The notes below the pieces were generated by a model. It searched no databases, was not told the origin of the DNA, and worked only from the letters and a program-made list of their open reading frames with translations. Source: Saxidomus purpurata (Eukaryota > Mollusca > Bivalvia > Venerida > Veneridae). Taken from it: DNA of 64,000 nucleotides. The DNA lies in the NCBI GenBank assembly GCA_022818135.1, contig JAFMSR010000005.1, positions 35,907,959-35,971,958 of the forward strand, given 5' to 3'. This document shows, in pieces, positions 51,601 to 60,956 of this stretch. The stretch's first letter is position 1. Each line of letters opens with the position of its first letter. Position numbers and translations under genes: made by a program.

Positions 51601-54600
51601 CAACATTCACTTTATTATTAAACACTGATGTCTCATAAGAAGTTTGATTTGTCCTTTGAGCAGTGGGGGTGCCTGGCTGAGCAAATATATTAGATTTCAT
51701 TGACTTGTTACAGGCCTATTTAGTGTAATTATATGTCTTATGTCACTTCTTTGCTTTGATGGGCAATAAAAATGATATAGACTGTAATTATCTTGGTTGG
51801 ACAACTTTCATTTTATCGCTGTAAGCTACAGCTTAACCGCTGTTGACTGCCCCCTTCATTATCAGTCATATATAATTTACTTGATATCAATGAGATATTA
51901 ACCTGTAAATGAAAGATTTGTATAACTTTGAAGACAAAAGCAGCTAGTACATAAATTATGGCTCTATCATTTAGCCTAAACTTCACCTTCATGCAACACC
52001 TGTCATTCTCACAAAGTAAAAAGCAGCCCAGAATAAGTTATGTCATAAATCACCTTTTTCTACATTGTCATTTATTATATTCTACCCCTGTTGCTTTAAG
52101 AACAAACTTAAAAGATAGAGCTTAATAAATTTCCAGGCACTGTGTCATTTACAGTCATTTTTAACACTAGAATTTGAAATAACTTTTTAGTTGTTTGTAA
52201 AATCCTCGAGGTTTGATATGAATGATAAAGTTCTAACCCCTTTTCCCCTATATGTAAAGGGTAGACTGGCATTCAGTCCTTACTTTTACTATTTCTTACT
52301 CAATTAACTCCCTTTGGTGCCAAAAATGTAAGGACTGGTGAAAAGCGGATTTCATTTTCCCTAAATTCTGGGAATCGACCTTAGGTCAAGCAATAATCAC
52401 CTGGCAGAGAAACAGCTTGTGGTCAGTGCTAATGTTCCATATCTAATTTTATTATCTAAGATCAAATGATACTGAGAAATAAACTCTGGGGTTATTTGTC
52501 CTTTCTGTATTTTCCTGAAATATATGAATTGAAACTTCTAAATCGTTTCAATATTTTTTTTAACAGATATAGGTTTTGTGTGAATAAACAGTGATTATAA
52601 CTGATTAATAAAATTTGGTGCTGTAAGGAATCTTGTGTCAGTTATAAGAAATTTCAAGTACAATGTACATGTACATAATTATGCAACCAAAAACCATTTT
52701 CTTCAGTATGAAATTATATCTAGGTACAATGTATATGCTTGGCATAATTGTTAGAAAAAAATCTTTTAGTGCAGTGGAGCCTGTGAATTGAAATCTCAGA
52801 GAATTTATTTTTACTCAAACTGAAATGATCAATATAAATAGAATTATTTTAATCTTTGAAAATATAACTTCAGAAGACAAAACATCATAATACTTGTATA
52901 TTCTTATTGTAAGTATTATTGTACGGCTGTTGATTTTTTATTATAAAATGAGATCCTGAAAACAATTAATTTCAAATCAAAGAATGAATTGAGATAAAAA
53001 AGAATAAATGTGAAAACGAATTTTGCCAGAAATAGCAGTAGATAATTATCAAAGAAAAAAAAATCTTATTGCAAATTTTAGGGCTCAAGCCCTTTACAAA
53101 TGTACCAAGCATAAACAGAATAGCACACCGTATGTAATGAAGTTTTAAGTCCTAACAGAAAATTCATTAAATGTTGCAATTAGGAATCTCAAAATACCCA
53201 ATGAATGACAAAGATACAGTCTAGACACAGACAGGAAGTAAGCCCCTCATCCTTGTTTAGCCATGCAGCTTAGTGAAGTTGGCACCGTGGCACTTAATAT
53301 CCACACAGTCTCTGTTTAGCCCGTGACCCTTACATTTATAGTTTTCCCTCAGCCCGGAGAACTGAGCCCCATTTCCCCAAGTTTAACTGGTTGCAAATTA
53401 ATCTTGTGCCCCTGCCTAGTATTCTTGTGCGTCCTGGTAAATCCGTGTTTAGTTACCCGGTGAACTGAGCCCATTATCCCCAAGCTTACCCAGACACGCA
53501 CCCTGGTTATCCTGTAATCCTTGTTACCCGCAGCCACGTGAAATTAGCCTTTTATTCCCTAGTATCACCAGGTTTTGCCACAGGTCTGTGAACTAAGCTC
53601 CATATTCCATTGTATCAAGATTGACCCTGCAGGTAACACCACTTACTGAGGTGTATCCTCAACAGTAGTATCAACAAAGTCCGTGAAAACAAACAACTTC
53701 TCAGCGGAGACACATGTAGAGGCAAAGCAACCTGAGGCTGTGTTGATAGTGAGACAGGGGGCTAATTGTATGGGGTTGCAGGGATATTAACAAAGTCGTA
53801 TAATCAGATACACTGTTGATACTAGATGACACAAAGCTTAACTCATCACCATTCGGGGATTTTCATGTCGGCAATGTAATCTAGGGCTGCACAGATGCTT
53901 GGGGACATGGAGCTGAATGAATACTGAAAGAAACGTTTACAATGTAACTTGAGGCGAAATTGAAACTATGGGATATGAGGCGGAGTTCCCTGGGCTTAAT
54001 CGTTCAGAGTTATGAGGATTGCATTATTCAAACTTTCAGAATAATACTATAAACAGGTTGCTCTTCTTCTTTACCAATTCACTGCTGCCTAATATTTTTA
54101 TGTTGATACAGGTTTTCTCGTGTTAGGGCTAAAATTTAATGATGTTTTCTGAAACAAATTGCCAAGGAATAACGACTGTTCTTCCTCATATGACACCAAT
54201 ACTGGTTTTTCCAGGAAGTGGACTCGAGAGTGATTCGATAAGCTACAAGTTTTCACAATCGAGCTAAAATAAATTAGTATAAACTAAACTAAGGAATAAT
54301 TCTTTATTCCACTGTACAATAACCTGTTTTATTTGAGTTAAGATTTAAAAAAAATTGTTCCAGAGTGTATGCAATCCTTATGTAAGTCAGTCAACAAAAT
54401 CATGGCAACACTACTACAGGCTAATGTTATGAAATAAATGAAAATATCATAGGAAGGTACAATAAAGAATTAGTTAAACCACTGTTCATTTAAAATTTAG
54501 TCATTATTTGGAAACTTGGATACACAGCAATGAATGAGTTAATATCTGCATGTTTGCATGGTGTTCGACTTAGTAAACTTGACGTGATTAACAATGGTAC

Positions 54601-56621
54601 TCAGGCGAGCGATATAGGGCCGTGAATGCCCTCTTGTTTGTCATTAATTACAATGTCATTATTTTAAAGTGCACACTGAACCACAAATTAGCATCGCTTG
54701 TAAATTTTAATAGTTCATTTATTCATTAAGTTATTCTTTACCAAATCTTACCAAATTTGAAGTGGAATGAGAGAACCAGCTGAGTACATGTATACAATTT
54801 AACATCCTCATGCATCAGTGGTTTGCCAACCTTTCAGACAAACTAATTAAGGAAATTATGTAATGAATTCTCTGGATGTACGAGAATGACAATTTAAGTA
54901 CATAACACGATTGTTCTTAATTGGGGAAGATTAAGCACTATTGTTTAATATAACTGGAACTCTGTCTAAAGACTTTTAATAAATGGTGAAGTACCAACTC
55001 ACAGATAGTTATCTTCTATCAAAACTTGCAAATTATCTTATTTACCTCTTCTAACCATGCATCGGTTTCAGTCTAAGTGCACTATAAAAGACTCTTCAGT
55101 TTCCATTGTATTTTTCAAGAATGCAGCGAGAATGTGAGTAGATAGTAACTATATCTACTCTTCAAAATTAAGTCTGTTTTAACACAGTTTGCAAGTTTCG
55201 GTAGTGGGTCATTAGATACTGCAATTATGATTGATATAAACATTTCCGTATATTTAGTTGTTACGAATTATACTGTCTTCTGTTTTAAATATTATCAGGA
55301 TTTATTATATTAAAAGGATTTATATACGATCCCTGATATTATATAGTAACAGATCTAAATCATATCAAAACATTTCAGAATAGCATAATATTATATGTAT
55401 TGTTGTTTTTTTGAAGATCTGTTATAATTTCACGAGGGCCCGTGAATTTTCACGAGTGGCGCAGCCACCAGGAAAATAACAACTTTTGGTTTCCCCGTGA
55501 TTAACGGGATAACACCACCACTTTTTCTGTTTTTTTAGGTAAATTCTCTTTATGAGTTTGTTTCACAAAAACGAAAATCGCGGAAGCGTCACCAGAAACA
55601 TAGCGCAAATGGCGCATTTAACGACGTCATCGCCGCAGGTTTCCAGCTTAATTACGGTATCCTTTTGACGAAACCGGGTTGAAGTTGCAAAACGTGAAAA
55701 ATAAAATGGTAATCCCTGTTTCAAACTGTGGTTTCCTTTTTTTCACGAGAACTCAATCCGAAAACATGTATTGTTGTTTTTCTTACAATTTGCATCTAAA
55801 TAAACACAAATATAATGAAAATATCCTATCATCTAGTCTGGTGGCGAGGCTATGTAAAGGGTGGCTTATTGTTTGCATGGTAACAATCAGAAAAGGTGGG
55901 CTGGTGTGTCTTAAGCATAAAACTTGTTTTTATTAACCAGGTTTTCAATTTTGAAAATCCTGGTTATTAGATTGGGGTATGGCGGGCGGATGGGCGGATG
56001 GGCGGGCGTCAAACGAAATTGTGTCCGCTCTGTAACTCTTCAACCCTTTGAAGAATTTGATGAAACTTCAGACAAATGTTTACCACATCAAGATGCGGCA
56101 GACGCATGTTCCGCATGGCTGGCTCCAAGGTCAAGGTCACAGTGACATTAACTTGAAAATCCTGTCCGCCCCTGTAACTCTTCAACCCTTTGAAGAATTT
56201 TGATGAAACTTCAGACAAATGTTTACCACTAAGATGAGTGCAGAGCTGTTCCGCATGGCTGGCTCCAAGGTCAAGGTCACGTGCTTCTTGAAAATCCTGT
56301 TTCATGATTTTACTTGATTGGCGTCAAGGTCATATCATCTTTGGAGGTATTTAAAAGTTGTATATTTTTCATGTCTCTTTGTACTTGTTTTTTTTATAAA
56401 TGTATTATTAATTTAATTTTAAGGCGTGTTGAAAATTGGTTGCGGCCGCTTTGTATTATTATTATTTGTATTTATCAACTGTTTCAGATTCAGGAAAGTT
56501 GTCAGTGCTATCATCAGATGTGAAAGAACAACTTCAGTCGGATTTGTCAACACTGATGTCTGACAGTAGTCCAGAGTTACAGGATAGATCTGCAACATTG
56601 CTCAAATCTCTGACCGAATAA
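16336..56621 (+). CDS. ECPAS: ECPAS / ECM29 proteasome adaptor and scaffold (45 coding exons; start exon not found)
   Basis: A large HEAT-repeat protein that binds the 26S proteasome, couples it to membranes and motors, and acts in proteasome quality control; cytoplasmic and endosome-associated (family knowledge). I joined 45 exons, all GT-AG with consistent phase, giving 5,474 nt or 1,823 complete codons before TAA at 56619-56621; human ECPAS is about 1,845 aa, so the protein is essentially full length. Conserved stretches: [120 protein letters not shown]. The first visible exon begins with two bases of a split codon, so a short start exon (about 10 residues) lies upstream, possibly outside the window. 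No frameshift or premature stop. Exon coordinates are in the six block entries below. Confidence 0.95.
19230..25041 (+). CDS. ECPAS: ECPAS exons 6-14
   Basis: Exons 19230-19271, 19816-19894, 20457-20573, 20952-21037, 21561-21645, 22055-22171, 22859-22981, 23674-23777, 24909-25041 (visible residues about 261-555). Helical HEAT-type sequence: [93 protein letters not shown]. Exon 6 is only 42 nt. Intron 13 holds the 375-bp MITE copy and a 21-base C tract. Confidence 0.93.
23805..24181 (+). mobile_element. 375-bp MITE with TTAAAGGGACATACCC end, copy 2
   Basis: Lies in ECPAS intron 13, same orientation and near-identical to 11774-12157 (shared blocks such as AACTGAATAACCTCCAAAAC and CCCAGTCATTATTGATAAAA with single-base differences). 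Ends GGAGTGCCCCTTTAAA. Confidence 0.75.
24639..24659. repeat. 21-base C homopolymer
   Basis: Uninterrupted C run in ECPAS intron 13. Length is likely polymorphic and prone to sequencing error. Confidence 0.9.
25651..36202 (+). CDS. ECPAS: ECPAS exons 15-22
   Basis: Exons 25651-25927, 29616-29707, 30966-31100, 32825-32969, 34036-34232, 35127-35228, 35549-35662, 35995-36202 (visible residues about 556-978). Exon 15 is the longest at 277 nt and carries [16 protein letters not shown] and CLAHSAG. Later exons read [57 protein letters not shown] and [19 protein letters not shown]. Intron 15 (3.7 kb) contains a 22-bp tandem repeat, a tRNA-derived SINE and a tandem-repeat element. Confidence 0.94.
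26029..26116 (+). repeat. 22-bp tandem repeat, about four copies
   Basis: TGGCCTTTCCTGGTCTGTCATG is present three times exactly (26029, 26051, 26073), followed by a diverged fourth unit (TGGTCATTCCTGATCTGTCA). In ECPAS intron 15. Confidence 0.9.
27345..27432 (-). mobile_element. tRNA-derived SINE head
   Basis: On the minus strand a Pol III A-box-like TGGCGCAGTGGGTAAGGCGC is followed, about 35 nt later, by a B box GGTTCGATCC. The spacing and flanks do not give a good cloverleaf acceptor stem, so it is read as a tRNA-derived SINE rather than a tRNA gene. A+T-rich sequence follows. Confidence 0.6.
27605..27814. repeat. Low-complexity T-rich region with GGCC units
   Basis: Irregular repeats of AAGGCCA-type words separated by T or A runs. 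The same texture resumes after 28606, so the element at 27815-28606 appears to have inserted into it. Confidence 0.4.
27815..28606 (+). mobile_element. Helentron-like tandem-repeat element (TTAGCTC start, GGGCCATCATGGCCC hairpin end)
   Basis: Begins TTAGCTCAGCTGG and a short hairpin (TGGCTTTGCCA), then TGTCCGTTGTCTGTC, then about four degenerate monomers with ATGTTGATGAAACTTAGCAG, CATTGTCTAGTGGACCTCTA and ATGCCCCTGGGGTCAA. It ends CTCAGATGAGCGATAT, a perfect hairpin AGGGCCATCATGGCCCT (28583-28599) and CTTGTTT. The subterminal CTCAGATGAGC is complementary to the GCTCATCTG at the head of the relative at 51216. No ORF. Confidence 0.65.
28607..29615. other. Remainder of ECPAS intron 15
   Basis: A+T-rich, with a 13-base G run at about 28923-28935 and a short direct repeat (ACATGTAGTTTTAT twice near 29533-29560). 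No gene recognised. Confidence 0.4.
29770..29931 (-). mobile_element. tRNA-derived SINE, family 2, copy 1
   Basis: Reverse-orientation relative of 33670-33880, sharing ACATAAAGAGACATGATCAG, GCCAGTGTTCTCA, GATCCCTATCCTCC and CTGGAAAGAACCAGTACTAG. The minus strand carries B-box-like GAGTTTAAGCCC. In ECPAS intron 16. Confidence 0.6.
31405..32145 (+). mobile_element. Tandem-repeat element with TGTGTCGCCC / GGGTGACACA ends
   Basis: Head TTGTGTCGCCCTTTCGG with an internal hairpin (TCGCC...GGCGA), then GTCGGTCGGTCCGTCCGTCC, then monomers starting GCTATAACTTTGCCATTTC at 31491, 31653, 31796 and 31958: spacing 162, 143 and 162 bp, the middle unit lacking about 19 bp. The tail AGAGGGTGACACAAG (about 32128-32142) is complementary to the head. 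Monomers contain TTTGTAGGTCAAGGTCATA. Noncoding; ECPAS intron 17. Confidence 0.7.
33670..33880 (+). mobile_element. tRNA-derived SINE, family 2, copy 2
   Basis: Pol III promoter-like A box (CATGGTTAGAGTCACTGAG) and B box (ATGAGTTTGAGCCCTG), then a core TGATCATGTCTCTTTATGTG shared with 29770-29931. In ECPAS intron 18. Confidence 0.65.
36544..37485 (+). mobile_element. Helentron-like tandem-repeat element with CTCGACTATTCGAA subterminal repeats
   Basis: TTAGCTCGACTATTCGAA at the head pairs with TTCGAATAGTCGAG at 37446-37459. A CGTCGGCGTTGGCGTCTGC linker follows, then monomers with TTGAATACTATCAAAGG-type words at 36648, 36811 and 36974, spacing exactly 163 bp twice. It ends GAGCGTG, a hairpin (GCTGCCATGAGACAGC, 37463-37478) and TCTTGTTTT. 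Contains a C-rich tract near 37277-37295. In ECPAS intron 22; noncoding. Confidence 0.75.
37583..42239 (+). CDS. ECPAS: ECPAS exons 23-29 (most conserved core)
   Basis: Exons 37583-37766, 38990-39107, 39729-39899, 40251-40330, 41016-41169, 41466-41587, 42077-42239 (visible residues about 979-1309). This is the part most like vertebrate [129 protein letters not shown]-like repeats throughout; no catalytic motif is expected. Confidence 0.95.
37832..38445 (+). mobile_element. Tandem-repeat element with GTCTCCCCC / GGGGGGAGAC ends
   Basis: Head hairpin GTCTCCCCCACCTCGGGG with GGGAGAC, then repeated GTCCGTCC words, then monomers starting TTTCCGGACGATAACTAGAG at 37929, 38074 and 38219 and a truncated one at about 38364: spacing exactly 145 bp each. 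Each monomer ends with GGTCAAGGTCACAGTGACCG. The right end GGGGGGAGACAAG (about 38403-38416) is complementary to the head. In ECPAS intron 23. Confidence 0.75.
42405..43313 (+). mobile_element. 5'-truncated relative of the 36.5-kb element
   Basis: Degenerate monomers with TTTGAAACTTACCATACTTG, TTTACCATCAT, ACATAACTCTGTCAAGG and ATGGCCC words. The tail GTCGAGCGCGCTGTC matches 36544-37485: perfect hairpin GCTGTCCTACTGACAGC (43290-43306), then TCTTGTTT. The head with the matching subterminal repeat is missing. ECPAS intron 29. Confidence 0.6.
43414..47944 (+). CDS. ECPAS: ECPAS exons 30-37
   Basis: Exons 43414-43473, 43876-43965, 44471-44537, 45114-45205, 45804-45870, 46079-46207, 46449-46514, 47733-47944 (visible residues about 1310-1570). 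Sequence includes [58 protein letters not shown] and [19 protein letters not shown]. Exon 35 has two usable acceptors: 46079 gives the same length as the human protein and is preferred; 46055 would add eight residues in frame. Confidence 0.92.
46921..47000 (+). mobile_element. tRNA-like SINE
   Basis: GTGGTGCAGTGGTAGCGCGC (A box) and GAGTTCAATTCCCACC (B box) in tRNA-like spacing, with GGAGCCA/AGCC ends. A loop CTTGGGA is reminiscent of a proline anticodon, but the anticodon stem does not pair well, so a SINE or tRNA relic is more likely than a working tRNA. ECPAS intron 36. Confidence 0.55.
47093..47524 (+). mobile_element. Foldback element family, complete-looking copy
   Basis: Starts GAGGATAATTGTTGGTTTCG and ends near AAAAACATAAAATAAA. 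The first 170 bp folds on itself (CACCAAAAGTGATATTTTCAC...CACTTTTGGTGTTCAC-type arms around TGGCGTAGCCA). The second half carries GCGGGAAACGTCACC, TGACGTCA at 47345-47352 and TTACGCTCGGTAT. Same family as 9737-9975, 10541-10913 and 55424-55711. ECPAS intron 36. Confidence 0.7.
48338..56621 (+). CDS. ECPAS: ECPAS exons 38-45 and stop
   Basis: Exons 48338-48381, 48546-48585, 48918-49064, 49382-49502, 50024-50129, 50339-50436, 51043-51114, 56488-56621 (visible residues about 1571-1823). Exons 38 and 39 are very small (44 and 40 nt). Conservation is weaker here, but recognisable pieces remain: [47 protein letters not shown] and [20 protein letters not shown] before TAA. The last intron (51115-56487, 5.4 kb) is the largest and is full of repeats. 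Confidence 0.9.
51216..51593 (+). mobile_element. Short Helentron-like element, sibling of 27815-28606
   Basis: Begins TTAGCTCATCTGTTGGC, carries TTGGGCCAATTTTAACCAAA monomer words, and ends in a perfect hairpin AGGGCCATTATGGCCCT (51572-51588) followed by CTTGTG. The usual GAGCGATAT before the hairpin is altered (GTACGATGT). ECPAS intron 44. Confidence 0.6.
53340..53640. repeat. Degenerate roughly 100-125 bp repeats, GC-richer patch
   Basis: GAACTGAGCCCCATTTCCCC (about 53360), GAACTGAGCCCATTATCCCC (about 53463) and GAACTAAGCTCCATATTCC (about 53590) mark three diverged units, each preceded by CCCGG or CAGGTCTGT words. The patch is noticeably richer in C+G than the rest of the intron. No coding frame. 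Family not recognised. Confidence 0.45.
54604..54643 (+). mobile_element. Solo 3' end of a Helentron-like element
   Basis: CAGGCGAGCGATATAGGGCC, a degenerate hairpin (AGGGCCGTGAATGCCCT) and CTTGTTTG. The matching monomers are absent upstream, so only the terminal module remains. Confidence 0.55.
55424..55711 (+). mobile_element. Foldback element family, diverged partial copy
   Basis: CACGAGTGGCGCAGCCACCAG, AACAACTTTTGGTTTCC, GCGTCACCAGAAACATAGCG and GACGTCATCG show membership in the family at 47093-47524. The outer GAGGATAATTGTTGG end is missing. ECPAS intron 44. Confidence 0.6.
55937..56305 (+). mobile_element. Tandem-repeat element with AACCAGGTTTTCA hairpin head
   Basis: Head AACCAGGTTTTCAATTTTG folds onto AAAATCCTGGTT; then a GGGCGGATGGGCGGATGGGC linker; then two monomers starting TGTAACTCTTCAACCCTTTG at 56031 and 56173 (142 bp apart), each with CGCATGGCTGGCTCCAAGG and TCAAGGTCAC. 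The tail CTTGAAAATCCTG echoes the head. It ends about 180 bp before the last ECPAS exon. Confidence 0.65.
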
Positions 56622-56663
56622 CATTTGAACTTCTCTCTAAAACTTGGTGCAGTGTCTGTACAA

Positions 56664-56669
56664 AATAAA
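56664..56669 (+). terminator. Possible poly(A) signal for ECPAS
   Basis: AATAAA starts 43 nt after the TAA stop and is the first canonical signal. It would make an unusually short 3' UTR. ATTAAA near 57083 is an alternative. Confidence 0.35.
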
Positions 56670-58069
56670 CCATCTGACTCTAAAGTGGTGACACATGCAA
56701 GATTATCCAGACTTAGAAATCACTTTTTTACATTCAACCAATATTGCTAACAGCTGTTCCTAGAATAATATTCCACTTATGACATTACACTTACCATGTT
56801 ATTGTCTTGTTATGAACTACATTTGTTTCTGTTCAGTTAGCTAATTTTGACTAGACATATTCCTATGGTTAAATTCAGGATGGAGTTGCTTTTTCAGAAA
56901 TTTAGCAAACAAAGAAAAGACTTTATTAATCTGTAGAAGCATTATTTCACTTAAAGACAGCCTTTTATATATAAAACTGAGATAAAATTTAATTAAAACA
57001 GTTATTGAGGGGAAATAACTCTTTCATTCTTAGCTGCAAATGTTCTATTAACTAAGTGTTTTATAGGTAGAATATTGTTCCATTAAATATTAGAAATTTC
57101 CATTATTTATTTAATTTAGAAATATAATTTTGATTTTCCTGCGAACTTAGAACTTAATGAAATGTTTGTTGTTCTGTGACTAATATTTGACATTAGCACT
57201 TGTATTTATTGTTTACTATCATCCCATCTAAATTATCATAGCAAAAGTACATATTTTGAAGTAATGACTTAATACGTGTCAGATTTGACATATAAATTTC
57301 AAAATTACGTGTATTTCCTTCCATAGAATTCACTTGAAATGTTAGTACAGAGAATTCCTTAAAATCAAATGTCATGATTTCATACACTTGTCTGTGTACG
57401 GAAGTATGTTTGGACCACCTGCAAAGGGCACTGTCCAACATAGTTTTCTGCTCTTGTGTTAAAACAATTTTTGTCCAGTCATCACCAACATGGTCAAACA
57501 CACTACAGTTTCACTGTACAGTAGCCCATACACAATGATGGTTGGATGTTGTGCAGTGATTTTTAGAAGGATCCTGATTAGTCCTGACAGTTGGTTAGAG
57601 TGTCTTGACTTGTAAGCAGAAGGTCATGGGTTTGAAACATACAGTGGATAGATGTTTTCTCTCCCCAAATTCACTTTGTTTGTAAGAGTAATAACTCAGT
57701 TAGGTTTCACAATCAACCAGAGTTAGATACTGAAAAATTACAGATCTTAAATTTTCAAAATTTCCCCAGGTCAGCAATGTCTGGTGTTCAGATTGGACAG
57801 TAATCCTTACTAAACTTAGAAGTGGCAGCCCTTGATTTGCCATTACATTTGCTACAAACACGACAGTTGACAGGTGTATGTTATAACTTATCTTTTCTGA
57901 TTCTTGTTGATAATTATTCGTATGATTTTGTATTATTTGTTACACTAAGAATGAGTCTTCTTCAAATTACATATTAAAAAACTAAATTTTATTTTAGATA
58001 ATGCATTAAAACCTACCTAAAACATTGTGTGCGTTCTTTCTTTAGAATTTTGACTAAGTTGCCAATTAA
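56670..58069. other. ECPAS 3' flank
   Basis: A+T-rich, no recognisable gene. At about 57595-57650 a tRNA-like piece (TTGGTTAGAGTGTCTTGAC and GTCATGGGTTTGAAAC) resembles the A and B boxes of a SINE. A minus-strand 102-codon open frame at 57193-57501 has no recognisable similarity. Confidence 0.35.
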
Positions 58070-58520
58070 TCCCCTACTGGTTTCACTGGAGGGTATAGGT
58101 TTACATCTGTCCATCCTTCTATCCGGTGTCTGTCTGCCTGAAATAAACTGGATCATGCCATGTCTCGAAAACAACAGATGCTAGTCAAATGAAACTTGGT
58201 TTGTGTATAGTGAGCAATATAGAGATTATGCACATTGTTTTAACTATTTGTAATACAAAAAGTGTGGTTGCTATGGCAATGGAAATAGTAAAAAATTCCA
58301 AATACAACCTGGATTCTGTGATACCTTGAAAAGAATTTAAAGTAGCATCCTGAGCCTTGTCATGTGGAAAGAGGATATGAGGATTACACATATCATTTTT
58401 TTTTTTCATCAGACAAAAATTGTTGCTATGGCAACAAAAATAGTAACTTAGTTGTTGGGGTTTTTTTTTGGCAGAGCATAACTCCATAACGGTGCAATGG
58501 AATTATACAAACTAAGGCCA
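58070..58520. repeat. Degenerate tandem-repeat element relic
   Basis: CTGTCCATCCTTCTATCCGG linker followed by two diverged monomers, each with GTTGCTATGGCAA and a ...AAACTTGG or dinucleotide-rich block. Same general layout as the intact elements in the introns; ends not found. Confidence 0.4.
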
Positions 58521-59690
58521 TTAAGAAAGAGTGTACTGGGCAAAAACTATTACTCTGCTTTGCACAGTTTTTAATTCATGAAGGGAATTTGTTGAAACTG
58601 TACAAAGATATAGAGGACATTGAATGATTTTATGATATAAAGGAAACATAACTGTTTCCGGATGTTTTAATTATTTCCCATTCTGTAAAATAATTTTAGA
58701 TAAAAAGAAGACTGTCCACCTGTAAATAAATATTTTCCTGAAGGCTTAAAACGGCCACTGGACTAACATATTGCTTGCAATTCCCCTAGTTACTTGTTTC
58801 TTTTCTAAAGATTATAAAAGTGAATACAAACCAGGGCTCTTGAACAGTTTAGATCTCAATCATTCCTAATGATTTTTGATCACCCAAGCTAAAGATAGAT
58901 TTAGAGTGCTTATGTTATAACTGAACATAAACCATGAAAACACTTCCTTGTTTGTAGATCTTTTAGAATGAGGGAGGAAGTTCTGCATACCTGATCTAAA
59001 ATCAAGATGACAGTTTGATATCACTGAATATCTATCCATCAGTATATATAACCTCCTTTAGAAAGAAAACAATCAAAATAGTTCATCATTGTGAAGTATA
59101 GTACAGAAAGAGGTGCAGGTGGAAAAAAAATAGATGATTGTGAACTTTGTACCAAAAACAGGTGAAAACCAGGCCATCATATCAAATTTAAAGAAAACTT
59201 GTAAACCTCACATTACACAGGTTGATCAAATTTCATGCCCAGAAATCAAGGATCCATGCATCAAACATATAACTAAAAATTAGTGCATGCATAATCACTT
59301 GCAGACCATACAGATGCAGTTAAATAAATTATGAAAAATAAGTGGTTAAGATGTGACAGGTAGTCATACATGTCGACTACAAGTGTGTGGTAAAGGTGGT
59401 TTTAGTATGTTCAAGGTTTACTTGACAAATAAACATTAATATGACAGTTGAAATTTCAAGTACTTCTATGAATAACATTGGTTGCGTTTAACAGTGTATC
59501 GAATACCTAACATATGTTATTTCTGAAAATAGAGAAATTTTGTAATTGTCAAATACTTCTATTTCTGTAAGATTATTATACTTTCAATATTTGTATGTGA
59601 TTATAAATTTACAGTTCAGTTGTTTAGCATCGGATGTTAATTATAGCTATTTTTTTTAAAATGTCCTCACTTCTTGAAAGGTCGTTACGG
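58521..59690. other. Unassigned A+T-rich stretch
   Basis: No coding signal, structured RNA or recognisable repeat was found. Confidence 0.4.
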
Positions 59691-59734
59691 TATACACACA
59701 GAGGAACAGTGTTGTTAAATTTTCAACCCCCGCC

Positions 59735-60090
59735 CTCCCGCCTCACCCACACACAGACTTTGTTGGTAGGGGTCATTAAATTTTGACCTTGACCTTGTGT
59801 GTATGTGTGTGTCTGTAACTTTTTGTGTTGCATGTAACTCCAGAAGTATTTGATTGGAGTCATTTTATCAATTGATCATACACTTATGTTTATCAGTATG
59901 TCAAGTTGTGCACCAGGTGTTTTGTTTCTGGCTGTATATAGTAATGGCAGAGTTACAGCCCTTGTATGAATGTGTGAAAATTGGCATTTTTCATCTTGTG
60001 CCATGCACTACTCCAAAAGTATCTTCTGTTCGATTATGAAATTTTACTGTAATGTTCAAAATTAGGATGCACCTGTAGCTTGAAGGGCCT
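59735..60090 (+). repeat. Diverged tandem-repeat element relic
   Basis: Two loosely similar units beginning at GTGTGTCTGTAACTTTTTG and AGAGTTACAGCCCTTG, each followed by TTGTGTTGCATG/TTGTGCCATGCA and ACTCCA(G/A)AAGTAT, with a TTGACCTTGACCTTGTG word before them. Noncoding. Confidence 0.45.
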
Positions 60091-60956
60091 TTTAATGTGT
60101 TAGATTTAAGGTTTACAAAAAATGACAGACAATAAAAGGCATCAATGTACAATGTAGTAGGGGAGTCTGTGTCCTATCTAGTGGAGGCTCATATGCTATG
60201 GACACATAACTTCATGTAGTTAGTAAACAATAAGGTTCAAAGATAATCATATGTGTTTATCTGCATTTGATAGATCTACAAAGTGTATATAGTAAATGCG
60301 AAGTTCAATTAAAAATAGACTTAAATAAATAGATGTCATGATTTGACTGATTTGATTTGTTTTTAGAACTCGGATCACTTTGTTTGGGGTTACACAGTCC
60401 AACAGACCCAAATAATTATGGACAATGCCGATTTAATTTGCTTAAAGAATTGACTAGTTATCTAATATTTGTAAATTAAATATCTTTACAAATCATTTTA
60501 CAGATGTCAAACCAGTAATCTTTTAAGTATATATTTGAACACAGCCAGTGTACGTGTCTAGTTTAGCTGTGACCGGTTGGGAAAGTATTTCACCGGATCA
60601 GGGTCACCCATCAATTATGTGACCGTTATAAGATTAGGTTAGGGGACTGTAATGATATACAAGGAATAATTACATCAGGATCTTCGAAAATTGACAGAAA
60701 TGGTCATGCTAAATAACAGTTAATTTTATTTATCCAAAGCCGGCGCTCTTGTGAAGTAACATCAGGGTAGTAAATTCAATGCCACAGTATTTTGAAGTAT
60801 AAAGTGAAGCACCACCCGAATATTTGTATGGAAAACTGATACGCGGAAGATTGCATTGGGGAAATTACATTTGTTGTGATCGCCGAGTAGTTTGATGCAA
60901 TTCTATTCAGATTTTCCATATAACGTATTTTTCAAATTTGATTACTGTTAATGTAT

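Noticed and set aside
55679..56145. Two plus-strand open frames
   Set aside because: Fall within a foldback element and a tandem-repeat element.
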